Shown: in pieces, positions 34,539 to 47,803 of the stretch
Layout: each line of letters starts with the position of its first letter
Position numbering within the stretch: the stretch's first letter is position 1
Assembly (NCBI GenBank): GCA_948099385.1
Contig: CANUEZ040000117.1
Location: 358,001 to 422,000, forward strand
DNA from: Fasciola hepatica
Lineage: Eukaryota > Platyhelminthes > Trematoda > Plagiorchiida > Fasciolidae
Length of the DNA stretch: 64,000 bases
Reading direction: 5' to 3'
Position numbers and translations under genes: made by a program
Notes under the pieces: generated by a model
What the model saw: only the letters and a program-made list of their open reading frames with translations
What the model was told of the DNA's origin: nothing
Databases searched by the model: none

Positions 34539-37500
34539 CTCACTTTTCCGATTTCTAGAGGCCAAAAACTCTGCAACGGGACCTATCTCAATAAGGGCTC
34601 GGTGAAGCCCATCCTCCCAGGGAGTCTCAGCATGGTGGACACGAACACAAAATACTGTAAGCCATTCTAACCCATACTGCCCAGTTCGGATGCAGAAGAT
34701 CCCCGGGAGATTAGATAAAATATTATATTTATCACCTCTAGAGTAATCGAGCCTGGTCCAGATGAGCGCCTTTAGTGTCTTCTCTGTTTCAATGTTATGT
34801 TCTTCCTTGACCGTACTACGCTTATCAGTTCATTCCTAATATCTTGGGACTCCATCCCTCCTCCGCTAGCCAAGAATTTGCATCACTGGTTGATACACAA
34901 TATTTATGATAACTGTTTCATCTCGTTCATAGTATCATGGTCCTTTTAAAATTCACGAATGTCCCCTTGAGAACCATTTTGCAGTTTTCCCGGTTTGCCT
35001 CGTTTATCAAACTTGAGAAGACATCCCTCACCACTTCTGCATGATCCCTGCGTATACTGTATCTTCTGCATTCTGAGACGACTTTTGTTTCAAAAATTTC
35101 ATTTCATTTCATATTGCCGGTGACGAAATCCAAACTGACTTGTATTTGTCGCGTAAAACGTTGTCACTGTGGTTCATTTAAACTGCGCCCAGTTTTATTC
35201 TTTTGCTTGCTAAATTGGCTGAATCATCTTTCGGAAATTTTCAGTGGTCTGTTTTACTGAGTGACAATGTACACCTTGATCATGCTTTCATGCTTGCATC
35301 TCGACCGCGGTCAAGAATCCTTGAAGTCTCGATGTACTACACGCGTTCAAAACTTTGAGCCCAATTGTCCCGTTTCTATGGGAAATTTTTGATCATCTGT
35401 CGGATTCATCGAACTGGAACTAGAGTAAATAGAAGTGGGGAGGGGTGACGGGGCGGGGGTGCCGACAAAAACAAAATACACATAACATCATGCAGCGTCT
35501 CACCGTGGATAGTTCCTTAAGCAGATTGAGGGTGCGACATTCATGAACATACAGCGGAATGGAAATGCAATAGAAGACATCTATTTCACGGTTTTGGACA
35601 AGAAATTACCGAGAAAGACACAGGCAGAGGTCTAACCTTTTCTTGAATATAGTTTTATTCTGCGAGGGAATAATATCTCTCGAAAGTGCTTTTTACAGAG
35701 TAATAACCCCGTAGCCTAGAAAGTTAATTCGTAGTGAAGTGCTTGGTCCCGGTTGAAAAACCTTTCTGCTGCGACCACCCAGAGGAAAATCTGAACAGAC
35801 GGAGACTAAGCAATGGCTTTGACCTGATTCAAAAAAGGTGAAACATCCAAAACAGATCACCTCTTACGCGTCTTTAGTCAAGGGGATAGAGGTTGAGGAG
35901 TGAGGGGCGGACGGGATAGAGTAGGTGGGACAGACCTTATACTGCTTTGGTGGAGGACCCCTGAACCATTTTCAGGATCTAATGGTCTCGGATAAGACCA
36001 GAATGCACTATCTGACTACCGTACTCCAGCATAGGCTCAATATATGTGCCGAAAATTATGGGGAAATCATCCCTAGAGATGCGCGGGAAGGTCCTTCGAA
36101 TCATATTTAGGACTCAAAAGGCATACTTACTCGCAAGTTGGTGATGATGGAGAAGGGCAGGTTACAATCCAACCATAAACCGAGGACTTTGTGTCGATCA
36201 ACCCTAGGCAGTGTGGTTGCTCCGTTAATGGAGAACGTGTGACCAGTCCCTCTGCTTAAAGAAATTCTTACGCATTTGTCATCAATAACTGAGAGGTTCC
36301 AATCCTCGGACCAGCGTTTTCTTTCATCAACTGCAACTTGCAGGTTTTCAACGCTTGAGCTCAAGAGGGTTACATCGTCTGCATGCATGGCAATGGTCAC
36401 AAGGAGCGCTGCCGGAGGATCGTTTACCTAGATCAAGAAAAGAGGAGGACCTAAGACCGACCTTCGGGGGACCCCAGCTGTTACTGAGGAGGGTTGAGAC
36501 AAAGCATCCCTACCTTAGCCACACAGGTGCGGCCTGTAAGAAAGCTACGTAAGATGACCAGTATGGAGCCTGTGATCCCATATAATTGCAGCTTATAAAG
36601 ATGAGGGGCATAGGGGAGCTTGTCGATGGCCTTAGCAAAATCGATGAATACATCGTGTGACAGCAGGCCCTCATAGTAGGCTTCCATCAGATTATCCATG
36701 ACAGCAAGCATATTGACGATGCATGATCTGCCAGGAAGAAACCCATGTAGGACGGGAAGAAAATCCTACTTCAATGCAGATGGGAAAGGACCGCGCTCTC
36801 AAGAATTCACTCGAAAATTTTGCTGGCGATGCTATTTTGACTTATGGGTCTATAAATAGAAGTAAGATGTCTACTATTCTTCTTATAGATAGGTGCAATG
36901 ACTGCTTTTTCCAGCTGCTGGGGAAAACTACATTGTCAACACATCGCTCAAAAAGAGGGCACAAGAAGTAGCTAACGTGTCCGCGGTTTACTTAAGTATG
37001 CGGGAGTGGATTAAGTCGGGACCCATGGAACAGTATTGGTTGAGCTGTCGAAAACCTTGTGCGAATTCACCAATGGCAATAGTGATATGGCTAAGGGCAG
37101 TGACCGGAGATAAAGGGTGCATGGCAGAGTGGGATGATATAGGTAAGGAACTAAAAGCTGTACGAACGTAGGAGCCGAAGGTCCCGGCTATCTGGTTGAG
37201 AGAAGTGATTGGGGATCCGACACTACCTTTGAAAGCACGTGGCGTAGGGGGTGTGTCCCGTAGAATACGCATGTACTGAAAGAAAAAATGCCTAATTTGT
37301 CCGTGCTCGAGCATGTACAGGTTGTTGGGCTGCATTCTGGTAGGACCTAATCTTGTCTTTGCATATGTTGCGGATGATCCTGAAGTCTGCGTCGCGGGCA
37401 AGACCTGTGGATTTGCGTATAGCAAAGAGGCGTGCAATTTCTTCTAGAATGCACCCAATGAATCGAGGGAGGAGACGCTTACCGGTCTGTGGGAGACGAA

Positions 37501-38800
37501 TTCCGGGGAAAAATAGCCTATCAGCTGAGGAGATAAACTCTCTATGGAATTCTCTGCCATCTCATCAGCGGAGTCCCCTAGGTTAGCTGAATTAAGCTAG
37601 AAGCAAATGAATGCACAGATTTGGTCAAAAATGATCCTTTTGAAAGATCTCAATTTTGATTTCTGAGGGAAAGGAAGGCCATTTTGCAATACAATCGAAC
37701 CCGATGAAAATGTGAACGCTTTTGCTGAGAGTTGGTAAGTAGCGCACCATATCTATTTGGAACCATTCGTTGATGATGGCCAGGTCTAGTAAAGACGGAG
37801 CATATCCTGTGTGATATCTGGTCGGATCTTTTACGCTCTGCACCCATGAGTTCTTGAGTGCGAGACCTAGGAGGGGTTTATCAAAGGTGGCTTCAGAGGC
37901 ATCAGCTCTTTGCCAGTCGATCCCGAGTGAGTTGAAATCACCAGTGACTAACAGATGAGTGAAGTCTGTATGGCTTTTCAGGAAGCCTAATAAGTATGTC
38001 AGGCACAGGCTATCGGCTGAAACATGCTGTCATTATTATTTTTATTATCATTTTGTGCGCACAAAAGATCACAAAAATTTGGATGGAGTGAGGTTATGGC
38101 AAAGGCTGGCCAGTTTCAAACGGAGGGTCGGACGATCAACTTGCTTATGACCGGATGAAATCAATTTAAAACGTGGGGTATAAACACAAGTGTTGCCGAG
38201 AATAGCTACAAGAGTTGGAAATTCGCACAAATCAAAGGATATTTTGATACCTCTTCAGGAAGGGAAGAACTAACCGGGAGAAATAGAAGCGGTCATCAGC
38301 AAGCTACAGAGTATAGAGGGTATGTGAATAGAGAGCTGGGCAGTGTACATGAACAGAACATCAGAGTTAGAATGTAATTAATCAATCAGCCAATTTAGCG
38401 GTAAAAGTTGATGGCAGGATTCCGACGGAGTCTGCCGTAATAAAAAGGAACAACAAATTCGACAGCGAGAGTGCAGGAGTAGTGATGGGGGAGGCGGTTC
38501 GGGAGAAAACTGGTAACCTTTTGAAAAATATTTTGCTACAAGGTGAGTATCTCATGGGGTCCCAACACAAAATTTGAAGCTTGTTGACAAATCGATCGAG
38601 GGTGCGTTCTATGGCAACTGAAGAGGCGGAAGGCATGTGTAGTTGATAATAGAGTAGATGTCAGATGGGTGTACCCAAGACAACTTTGATACGCGGACCA
38701 CACGATAACAGTAAGCAACTGCGAGACCAAAGAGCCCAAGAAAATGAACAAGAAAGTGACGCCGAACAAAGAACGAAATGAATCAGCGGGCGGAATTCGC
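34539..38800 (-). repeat. Palindrome 1, right arm
   Basis: Reverse complement of 27,075-31,336, gap-free throughout (coordinates sum to 65,875). At the outer edge the match is lost around 38,800, where the right side continues with GCGAATTCC against GCAAATTCT on the left. At the inner edge it ends at 34,539, just before GTGAGATCT against ATGAGAAAC. Confidence 0.96.
35315..38015 (-). mobile_element. Degenerate LINE 'G', right-arm copy
   Basis: Mirror copy of the left-arm LINE G with the same stops and frameshifts: endonuclease remnant 37,620-37,975, RT and C-terminal region 35,545-36,975, ADD box 36,374-36,382, all on minus. One difference changes the protein text: the frame 36,988-37,437 reads Thr where the left arm has Ile (SPVTALSH against SPVIALSH). 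Because the lesions are shared, the duplication postdates the element's death. Confidence 0.87.
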
Positions 38801-40340
38801 TTTGGAACCTCGGCGCTAGATACAAGCGGAACTAGTTTTAAGTGCAAACGTAATACACCTCTGGGGCGAGATTGCCAGAGCCCTAAAGGAAAGTCCGGAG
38901 GAAGGCACTTGAGAATGCAGGCCCCTACTCTGCTATTGAATACGTATATAAAAATATATCAAAATGGAGACAGTAGGTGAGTGATATTTAGCCCTGGAAT
39001 GCTTTTCGCAGCGATTCCAGTTGAATGCTTTATAGGCTGAATGTAAGTGTGCAGTTTTGATGACCGTTGTCACAGGTGCGTCATTTGATATTGACAAAGC
39101 GGAGGCTATTGGGTAAATGCATCTGCGATGTATTTATGTGGGGAAAGCATGGTGCTCAGCAAGATTAGGATGAGGTAGTAAAATAGAACGGTGTAATTGA
39201 ACAACTGGATCAACGGGGATAGCAGGTGCCCACTGATCACGCCTCCGACATCTGAAAGTCTACGGAAATTTATTTAGGTGGGGAGCATTGCGGGTCGTCG
39301 CGCTGAAATGGACAACCATTACAAACGTGCCCAAGAGTGAATAGTAGCAGCGGGCTCGAACGTCAAGGAATAGACGTGCTTACGGACCGGAAAGCAGGGT
39401 AGTCATATGTGACCTCAGGGGATGTAGGCCATGAATTACGTGAGAAGATCAAGAAGTATTCATTTGAACAACCATTGTGCCCCACGGAAAAAGGGGTCGG
39501 TTACTAAAGGTAAAAGCTACGCACTGTATGGTGCATAAATTTAGTACCAAACATTTCCGGGCCTAGAGAAGTGAATTATGATGTCTATGTGGGGAGCAAG
39601 CTGGATGAAAAACCGGTGATCACTGGAGGAGACAGTGCGAATTAACTGTTTGCGGCAGCATACAAGCAAAAAATCGCATTTGTGAACCACGAATGGTGCT
39701 GACGGATTGGACTGACCGCCCTAGACTCTTGACCTGAAAGCATTTCCCTAAGGCAGGAAATGCAATCCGCCAACCTCGTTGTGCCCGCACTTCTTTGCAA
39801 ACGTCCGGCAAGCTGGACTTGTGCTTGTCAAAGTCGTGGATCTGACGGCCTCTCACATCCTTGGGGTTAGAATGATTAGTAGTGCCGCGGTGATTTCAAG
39901 TAGTTTAGAATCGAGTGGTCGGTTGAGGAGTTCCTGGACAGTTGAGGATGTAGGGAAGCCATTGAGTTAAAGGTGAACTTCAACTCATCTTCACTATTAA
40001 GTTTTTTATGTTCACTGGGAAAAATCGAGGTTGTTATTCATGGGACAGAGCAATTCAGAATTGTCCCACCTGGGCGCTTTCAGGAAGAAAAGTGGGAAAT
40101 AGCTGGAGTCTTGCAGCTCAGCTCTCTTTGGTCTGGAAAAAAGACATGAACCAACAAGGCCATGTGAGGATCCAGGTGAATCGGAGACTCACATTAACAG
40201 AACCAGGAAGTTTTGACATTGAGGGTCAGATGTTGGGATCGAACGGAGAACGAGACGGAAAAAGAACAGGATTAGCAACTAGCCCGAATTTTAGTGCGAA
40301 TTGCCAGTGAGACAAAACGGCAAGAGCAAGTGAAACCTGA
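38801..40340. other. No recognised gene
   Basis: Between palindrome 1 and LINE I. The frames 39,620-39,856 (-) and 40,008-40,310 (+) have no recognisable domain. The plus strand is purine-rich, matching the antisense of LINE I, so some of this may be the 3' tail of that element. Confidence 0.4.
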
Positions 40341-40799
40341 ATGCAAATAATCATGGTCAAATCGACTGGGGATGAAATGGATCAGAGCGCAGTGGCGCGG
40401 GACAGTTATAAGCCAGCTTCAGGGTTGTGAGTAAGGGACGCGTAGGCTGCGGGTAGCTACCCATAGGTTTATAAAAAGAAACTTGCCTTAAAAGAAAGTA
40501 TTGATGGTCTGGACGAGTCAGAATGTAGCCAGTGGGCATATGACAGTTTTCTTTAAAAATAAATGCGTATAAAATGAGGTTTGGAGAAACTTGCTTATAA
40601 TCATGTCCCGCTCCAAAAGCTCAGGCCTCAGACACCGTAGTAGTGGTATCATCGATTTCTCTTCCCCGGCAGAATAAAGTGCTTTTGGCTCTGGGGAGGG
40701 GAAGACAGAAATTGACAGATTTATGTGTGGGGTTTATTCCGGAGTCCGGGACATTTCAAGGGGAATTGTTGGTATCTCAGAAGTAATCTGGGTTTCGGA

Positions 40800-41217
40800 T
40801 TAGTGAGACTCGATTTTTGAGCCACTGAATGAGTGAAGAGTGGCCGAGTAAACAAAAGGTGTGTCGGTGGAAGAAAATGCAGGATGACGGATAAGCGTGT
40901 GGGTACAGCAGAGATAAAAATTCATGAGGCGAAGACATAGACCTTCACTGTTAAAGGCAGCACACCGCTTTTTATAGTTCACCGTGGTAGAATAACCACG
41001 CAATTGTTTGATGACTGAGCGTTGTACATTCTCTAAAATTGCTCTGTCCTTTTGGCGAGTAATTGTGAAAACGATAGGGTAACAATTTAGGCAGTGTCTC
41101 ACACAGAGAAATAGAATGTCTTGTGTCCCGCGTCAAAAACGGTCTACTTGGGAGATCTGTGGGCTGGTTCTTATTAGCAGCTTCGAGGGATCGTGCTCCG
41201 AGAAGTCTAGAGCGCAT
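40800..41217 (-). pseudogene. LINE I ORF2 C-terminal region
   Basis: Two overlapping minus-strand frames cover the RT thumb and C-terminal region. 41,217-40,972 reads LGARSLEAANKNQPTDLPSR and then LCETLPKLLPY. 41,102-40,800 reads LNCYPIVFTITRQ, then ILENVQRSVIKQLRGYSTT, NYKKRCAAFNSEGLCLRLM and HPAFSSTDTP. This aligns with LINE K (TLENVQYPFTKQLLGYSTT, YKERCAVLHIEPLWLRRM, LAFPSTDT at about 50.1 kb). The alignment crosses a frame change near 41,100, so it is not functional. Confidence 0.8.
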
Positions 41218-42743
41218 GGGTGAGGCAACCTAAGATCTCGTAATGACTGTTCACTTGTTGTGAGAATTCACATACAGCTCTTTCCGTCAGAAAATAAGAA
41301 CAGGACAACACGGTGTACTTCGGAGAAAGATGCATCATTATATATTTGGAATTAAACGGGCTTTAGCTCTCTGTCAAGAGTGGCGTGTGAAATACACGGT
41401 CAAGTGCTGTAGTAATGTCCGAGATGAAAGTTGGTACTTAATTCGGTCTACCAGTTTTTCCGACCAGGTTGAAAAAGTCGATTCGACACATGAAAGAAGA
41501 CCAAGCATTTAAAGAGCTGTATGGACCTCTATACATCTGATTATGGGTAAAACATTCTCGGACAGGCACCGTTTTGCTAAGCTTTCGAGTATTCTGGAAG
41601 GTATGGGTAGGTGGTTATCGGGGCGGAAAATTTAAGGCTCACGGAAAGACCCTTCATGTGAGTGATAGGTATCTTAGACTGGGAGGGGGAATTCTGTACT
41701 CCAAAGACAGACTGCATTTATTCAAAAATAAGACTATAACATTGGGCCCATCAGGCCGAAGCAAAACAGGCTGCATCCTGTCGGGACTGGCCGGATGTGT
41801 GCTCAACGTTACAGGATATGTTGGACTCTTCAATTACCTCAAATTCTTTGCCCAGCAGAGTGGATTCAGTAGAGGGAGATAGCAGGTTGTAGCTGGTACC
41901 AAGAGAAAATTAAGTGTGAGGTGAGAGGAATTTTCAACTGAAACATATTTGAGCTAGTAAAAGGTGGGGAAATGGAAATGGGTGTAGGAGGAAATGATGT
42001 AAAATGGAGAACTTCGACAGTACCATTGGACTGACTGGTCAAACAAAGGAAGGACTAAGTGGTTGGCCCTTGCTTTGCATATTTCTTCCATTTGACTAGT
42101 GCTTGTGGGCAGCAGATTTCTGAGAGACACCACCGGACGATCACAGATTTATAGACAGCGCTGGGGATAGACGGTCTCGATGTAGGGCAGATTGCAGATG
42201 CCAGACTAATCCGTTCATTCTGCTTGTGTTTGGCGTGCTGTCCATTCAAACGAAGCCGCTGAATTTCCGGCGGATTTAGATGAAGTGATTCAGAAGGGTG
42301 CAGGATATGGGTCCACGAACGGGGCCTCCCAGACACCAGTGTTTTCCGCGGACACTTTCTCGTCGTAGACTAAGGTTTCCCTGTTTGCAACTCACCGATG
42401 ATTGCGGTTGCTCGGTGCCCTGCTGCTTGGGTGGTTTGTCAGAGAAATCAGATACGCATAGTGCGTGCCAGTGGTTGCCTGCCAACTGGTAAAATGATAG
42501 TTGGGGTTTTTTATTTGAAATTGCACCTCGGGTGATGCATGTGGAGCATTAAGTCTAGGGAGGCAAAGATAGAGGGGTACAAGACAGATTTCCTGTCAGG
42601 AGTTCCTTTGCAAGATCACGTAAACCATACCAAGGTGTTTCTTAGTTATGCGCATCGGATAGTCATGTCCACCACGTGTGGACCACCTGACCGTTACAGT
42701 GGTACTCCGCGAAATACCACCACGACCACCAGGGCAATGTTTC

Positions 42744-43367
42744 TTACAGCCCACGTTTCTCACAGCTCACAAAGAGAACGCTATTGCCGGGGAGAGGGTG
42801 GTTAGTGCATATTGGAAAAACATGCTTGTAGTGTGCACGGGTAACCGTGGAGTGTCCACCGCACTTGGAATTACGAGTTCGGTCAAACAATGATGTGTGT
42901 TGAACAAACGAACGGGTTCGAGTTTGTCTACTTTTGACTCGCATGTTTGATTCCTTTGGAGGAAGAAATCTGCTTGCCGGCTTTAGGCATTTGGAAGCTG
43001 GAGTTTTAGGTTTGGGATTAAGCTCGACTTCTGTTTGTTGTTGGTTGCTAAGCGTCGTCTTGGAAGTTTTGCCTTGATCGATGTGTAGTCTAGGGTTGAT
43101 TATGACGGGTTCTACCTCAACGCTTTTGAAGACTTCCAGCCCTTTCTTTGGCTCCACTTGGAGAGCCTTTTTTCTGGACTTCATTTGGTGTTCTTGTGGG
43201 GTGATTTGTCTCCCATAGTGTGCTGTTTTTGTTGAATTCACAAGGTGCCGACTCGCTGTTGAATGGGAGAAAGGGACAAGAGTTGCATTTGCTTGCTCAA
43301 ACGAATGCAAAGGTACGTCTCTACTTCCCTGCCACCAACTTGCGGTAAGATGCGTCTCAGCACACAC
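42744..43367 (-). pseudogene. LINE I ORF1-like frame
   Basis: A 207-residue minus-strand open frame, rich in Lys, Arg, Pro, Ser and Thr, with a stretch of basic and polar residues in the middle. I see no zinc knuckle or RRM. Its position upstream of the ORF2 remnant on the same strand, and its composition, suggest the nucleic-acid-binding ORF1 of LINE I. It may instead be a chance frame. Confidence 0.4.
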
Positions 43368-44002
43368 GAAGAGGTCTTGTTCGAGACTTTAAGCACAAAA
43401 GCAGTTCTGGCGTGGTTCATTTGCACACAAATCCGAGGAGCGATACTATAAATAAAGTTGCCAGAGTAACCCTGTCTGCTCAAGTTCGATGCTGTTGGAA
43501 ATAGCTGAAGTAGATTAAAACATTGAAGCTGTTGATAAATATGATTTCGAGAGCTGGACAGGTTCAAATGTGGGAGAAAGCAAGACGATGAAAACTAGGA
43601 TGGTGATAAGAAGGAAACTCTGTTTGGTAAACACCAATTTGAAGAACACATGTCATGGAGGATCGGGCTGAACAGCTCAGTAACTTGCTTTACTCGAGAG
43701 GCAAAACAGAGACCGTTCTCTGTGGAAGTCATCTAAGATGATTTATATGAAGAACCAAAGAGTTTAAAGCCGTTGAGATTTTTATCTGGTTTACTTGCAC
43801 AGATAACGTTATAAAAACGGGAGAGACAGATTTCAGCCGATGAGGTGTAAATGACCAGATGTGAATTAATCCCAAATCAGAGTTGAAGAGGCAGAGTCTC
43901 AAAGGGTATTTCTAGGTAGGCTTGAAAATGGATGTCGGTAAACATTTGGGCGCTGGTAAAGTGGGATAATAAATTACACATAATGCGTGGTGTGGCGCAA
44001 AT

Positions 44003-46965
44003 ATGGAGCAACTGATTCTGTTCTCACGTAGTAACGTTCATCTAATTCTGTTCCATTATTTTCAGATGGACTTTTCTCTTTCCTACAGAAGGATGGTTAT
44101 AAAACCAGTCATATCCCCGTTGCTGGGTCTCGTAGCATTTACTCCTCTAAAGTTTCGTTGCTCTTTCCATCGTTCCATCCACCAAAGCCCCAGCTCCGTC
44201 GCATTCCTCTCAATCACCTATCACCTATCATCTATTCCATCATTTAAGGTAGCTACTTGTTTCAGCAAGCCGGTTCTGTCGGGTAAATCTTCTCATTACT
44301 CCGTCTTACATCTCCCACCTTCTCAGTGTTCTACCATCTACTTTGCCCTATGTCCCGTTGAAGAGCCATGGTTGATAACTCTGTGCTTCTTGAAATACCT
44401 CCACCCACTGTACCTCTATCTAACATCAAGCCTCATCATAAAGGCTTTTAACTGTTTCTCGGCAAGCTTGGACAGGAAATTCAGTCTAAATTCTTTTGCT
44501 TGAACAGGCTCATTACCCGAAATTAACCTTCACTCATGACGTCAGACATTATGTTCCCACACACTATCCTTAAGCTGGTTTTGTTCCATGATTTCGTGTG
44601 GAATTTTGTTCTCTCCATACACACTGGTTACCCCAAGTCCTGTCTCAACCCCATCAACGAATCTTAGTACTTTCACACTTCCAAGGATTCAACGCTCTCT
44701 CCCTCGTCTTACATGCCATAGCTCCGGCACGATCTTAGTCCGTCTACACATCGACTATCGTTCAGGTCCATCTATTCCACCATTTTGTATGGTAATTTAC
44801 TTCATCAATCCGGACTTTCTGGTCCAATACTCATCTAATCACTGGATATTGAGTGTTTTTCTCATTCACAGTTTCACCATCTTCTCTATCCCCTGTCCTA
44901 CAGCAGCAGCATTGCGTTATCTATCCAAGGAATGTCTGCCCCCAACTCAACCGAAGCCTCGGGCTGCCACATTGAACAATGTTAACTCGTTTCAAACCCA
45001 ACGGTGCGAGGCGCAGCGAGATCCACCGCCTTGGCTGGCGCACATCGTGGGTTAAGGACGTTTAAAACGCTGCAAGGGTGCAACTAGGATGGTGGATCGC
45101 ACCTCCTATGTTCACTCATTGAAGTGATTTTTAGGTTGACTGTTCAGCGCATGGCCAATCCCACTCACCAGCACTGGTTGAGGCTTGCCAAGTTCCGATT
45201 TTCTTGCTACTCTGTTACTCACACCACCACTCGGTGTGTCTTAATTTGCTCTCATCGATCAATGTGATTGTGTCCCGTACATGTCAATGTCGCTGTAACT
45301 ACTTACTCCTACGCCCGACGAAATAATCGTGAGTACCTATTGTTTGTCCCAAATCTCACTACTAACGCTGCGGTACAACTTTTCCTATGATGAACGACAT
45401 TCGTACTCTCACATAATCTTTGCTTTCGCTCCCCGATAATATCCTATTATAGTGCTTTTCAATCCCCCCTCAAGCTCTATTATTCACCGGTCCCTTCCCA
45501 ATGCACTCCCGTTTCCATTCTCAAGATCAGAACTCGTTCATACCACTGTTCAAGCATCCGTTTCCACTTCTACTACCACCATGCATAGTCACAATGTTGA
45601 CCCCGGATGATGTCACTGCTCGAAGTTCATCTCCATATTCGTCCACCTGTCACACACTTTATTCAGAGTTTTATCACTCCCATCAGTTCAGCTAAATATC
45701 CGCACCGAGATCTCTCACTGCATCACCCTGATCTTGTTAAGCACCACGTCCTCTGTACTCTTGTTCACTGTTAGTAAAGTGGTTTAGTAGATTCCGTTCT
45801 CTGTAGGCACCTCGTTATCTACCCCAAAAATGAAACAAAATTATTAAACTATGACTTACCTCTTTCCTCTCTGCACCCCTCTTTCCCTCTTGGTCAATAT
45901 TTGCCGCTGCGATGACCATGTGATTCATGAGTTATTCCTGTATCCATTTTCATTCAAAAACCGGAACTTGTCACTACTTTACTACAATATTTACTACCAC
46001 TTCCAACTTCGCCATGCATTGCCGCAATACGAACCCTGGTCAACGTCAATGTTTGAAAACTACCTCCGTATACTCACAGCTGTCGGAGACCTCACTGGTG
46101 AATATTTGCTTCCCTCAACAGTTTAATCGACCATCCGTTTTGAGATATTTCATTGTATCATACCGATTTTATAAAGCACCATGTTCTATCCATTTCTGCG
46201 CACTATAATTTAACTCTTCCAGCAGATTGTTACATGTAGGCATCCCGTACCCGTTCTGTAAAGGACATGAATAGTTGACTCATCTTTTACTCTTTTTCGT
46301 TTGACTCGCCCTTCATTTCGTTTTGACATTATAGCCGTTCCAATGTCGCCACACACCTGCCAAGCCGTTTGGCAGTGCCCCTTCTCACTCTCAGCCGTCA
46401 TCCCGAAAATATCCAATGCTCCAGGTTTGCTCTGCTCTTTGACCCATTTCCTGATTGAAACTTTTACGGCTTCAGCCTGGACGTGAAATCGCTTCCAAAT
46501 TAGGTGCACTTTCCTAGCCGCCACACACCAATCATTACCAGTGAACCGGTCCATGATCTTTCGTATTTTACGGCTGATTCGTTGTCTCTGTCCCTCATCC
46601 GGTTCCAGGTCACCTTATTGTCATTCAACGTCCTCCAGTACAAATAGTGGCCCCCTGAAAGTTTTTATTTTTTCTGATTGGTTCTTCAGTGATGCTGTCC
46701 AATCTTGTCCGTTTCATGTTATGTTCCGAAATTCCGGTCATCTCTAACACTCCCGTCAACTCAATCACCTGAACTTGACCATCAATCATCCCGGATGTTA
46801 TTGTCATTTCAGTTCAGTATAACACGTCTTTCGCTCATACTCAAACTTTGCATACTTATCTATTTTCTAAAAGTAAGTCTATTCGAGTTCGCATGTACAA
46901 TGTGATGTTCCTATCACGCATGCCACGGACTTCCCGAAATAAAGCATTTTAATCATTGTCAACAC
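44003..46965 (+). mobile_element. LINE 3' tail module, left-arm copy
   Basis: A pyrimidine-rich plus-strand module ending at 46,917-46,965 with the signature CATGCCACGG, then CCCGAAATAAAGCATTTTAA, which corresponds to the LINE C end (TCCGAAATAAACC and ATT repeats at 11,031-11,052). It is therefore read as the long 3' untranslated region of a 5'-truncated LINE. A block at about 45,000-45,120 is shared with LINE C (9,030-9,150). The first 250 bp (44,003-44,254) are outside the palindrome arm and exist only here. The long frames 44,003-44,503 and 44,588-45,055 have no domain and are probably fortuitous in low-purine sequence. Confidence 0.72.
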
Positions 46966-47749
46966 CGATGTACTATTTACTAGGACAGGACAAGACTGGG
47001 ACTTAACTGCTGTGAAACGGGCTCGTAGCCTTTGAAAGGCCTGCCACGCCAAAGTTTCAATCCTGGTTTTCAATACAGTTTTCTATGAAAAAATCATAAA
47101 TATAACACAGAAAGTCTAAAGTCCCCAGTGGTTACCGTTCCGCGAACTGAGGTCGGTCAAGTGCACGTAAATTCGGGATCTCTTGATATTCAAGCGGCCA
47201 GGTCAACAAAATGCCAGTTACCGGTCGCGTGTACTTATTGTCCGATATGTGGTTTAACGAATGAGAGGGCGTGGCTCAAAACTGTAGTGAAAGCAAGTTT
47301 GAGTTGAGAGTAGGAGGCCAAATCGATCTTGGGCTTGAGTCTCGATTTTGGGAGTTTGGTCGTTTGAAGGAGTAGAAAAGCACAATTTAAGATAACTTGG
47401 TTTTGACGCCCATTCCTTTTTCCGTCTACCATTCACCTGTCTCTTCTCTTCCTTCATCGATCCTCAATATGATAGTTATGGTGTTGTGTTGGCCGAACAT
47501 GTCTGAGTGGGTACCAACCTATTCCGGCTAGCAAACTGCTGTTGATGAGCAACGCTTTATGCCGCTGATACCGAAAGTGAGGAGAATCTGATCCTCAAAA
47601 ATCGGAGATGCCATTTTTTAAGTGGTTATAAAAGTGCACGGTAATCATATTCTTCACGGCGAGCTGTAGCTGCTATCCATCCGAGTTTCAGAGAACCAAC
47701 GAGACAGAAAATCGATCAGTAATGAAATTACCACTGGGCAAAGCGAATA
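46966..47749. other. Gap between two tail-to-tail LINE ends (left arm)
   Basis: About 0.8 kb between the plus-strand tail ending at 46,965 and the minus-strand LINE K tail beginning at 47,750. No gene recognised. It is repeated inverted at 56,846-57,629. Confidence 0.5.
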
Positions 47750-47803
47750 AAAATGAAAATAATAATAATATTGTTATATTTCGGATGCTGTCGAAGCATG
47801 CTA

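Larger units (their letters stand above)
40340..43400 (-). mobile_element. Degenerate LINE 'I' related to LINE K
   Basis: A minus-strand LINE recognised from its two ends: an ORF1-like frame at 42,744-43,367 and an ORF2 C-terminal region at 40,800-41,217. The middle (41.2-42.7 kb) is scrambled; the frames 42,276-42,485 and 42,055-42,336 (-) probably come from it but show no clear motif. The C-terminal region is homologous to that of LINE K, so the two belong to the same family. Limits are approximate. Confidence 0.7.
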
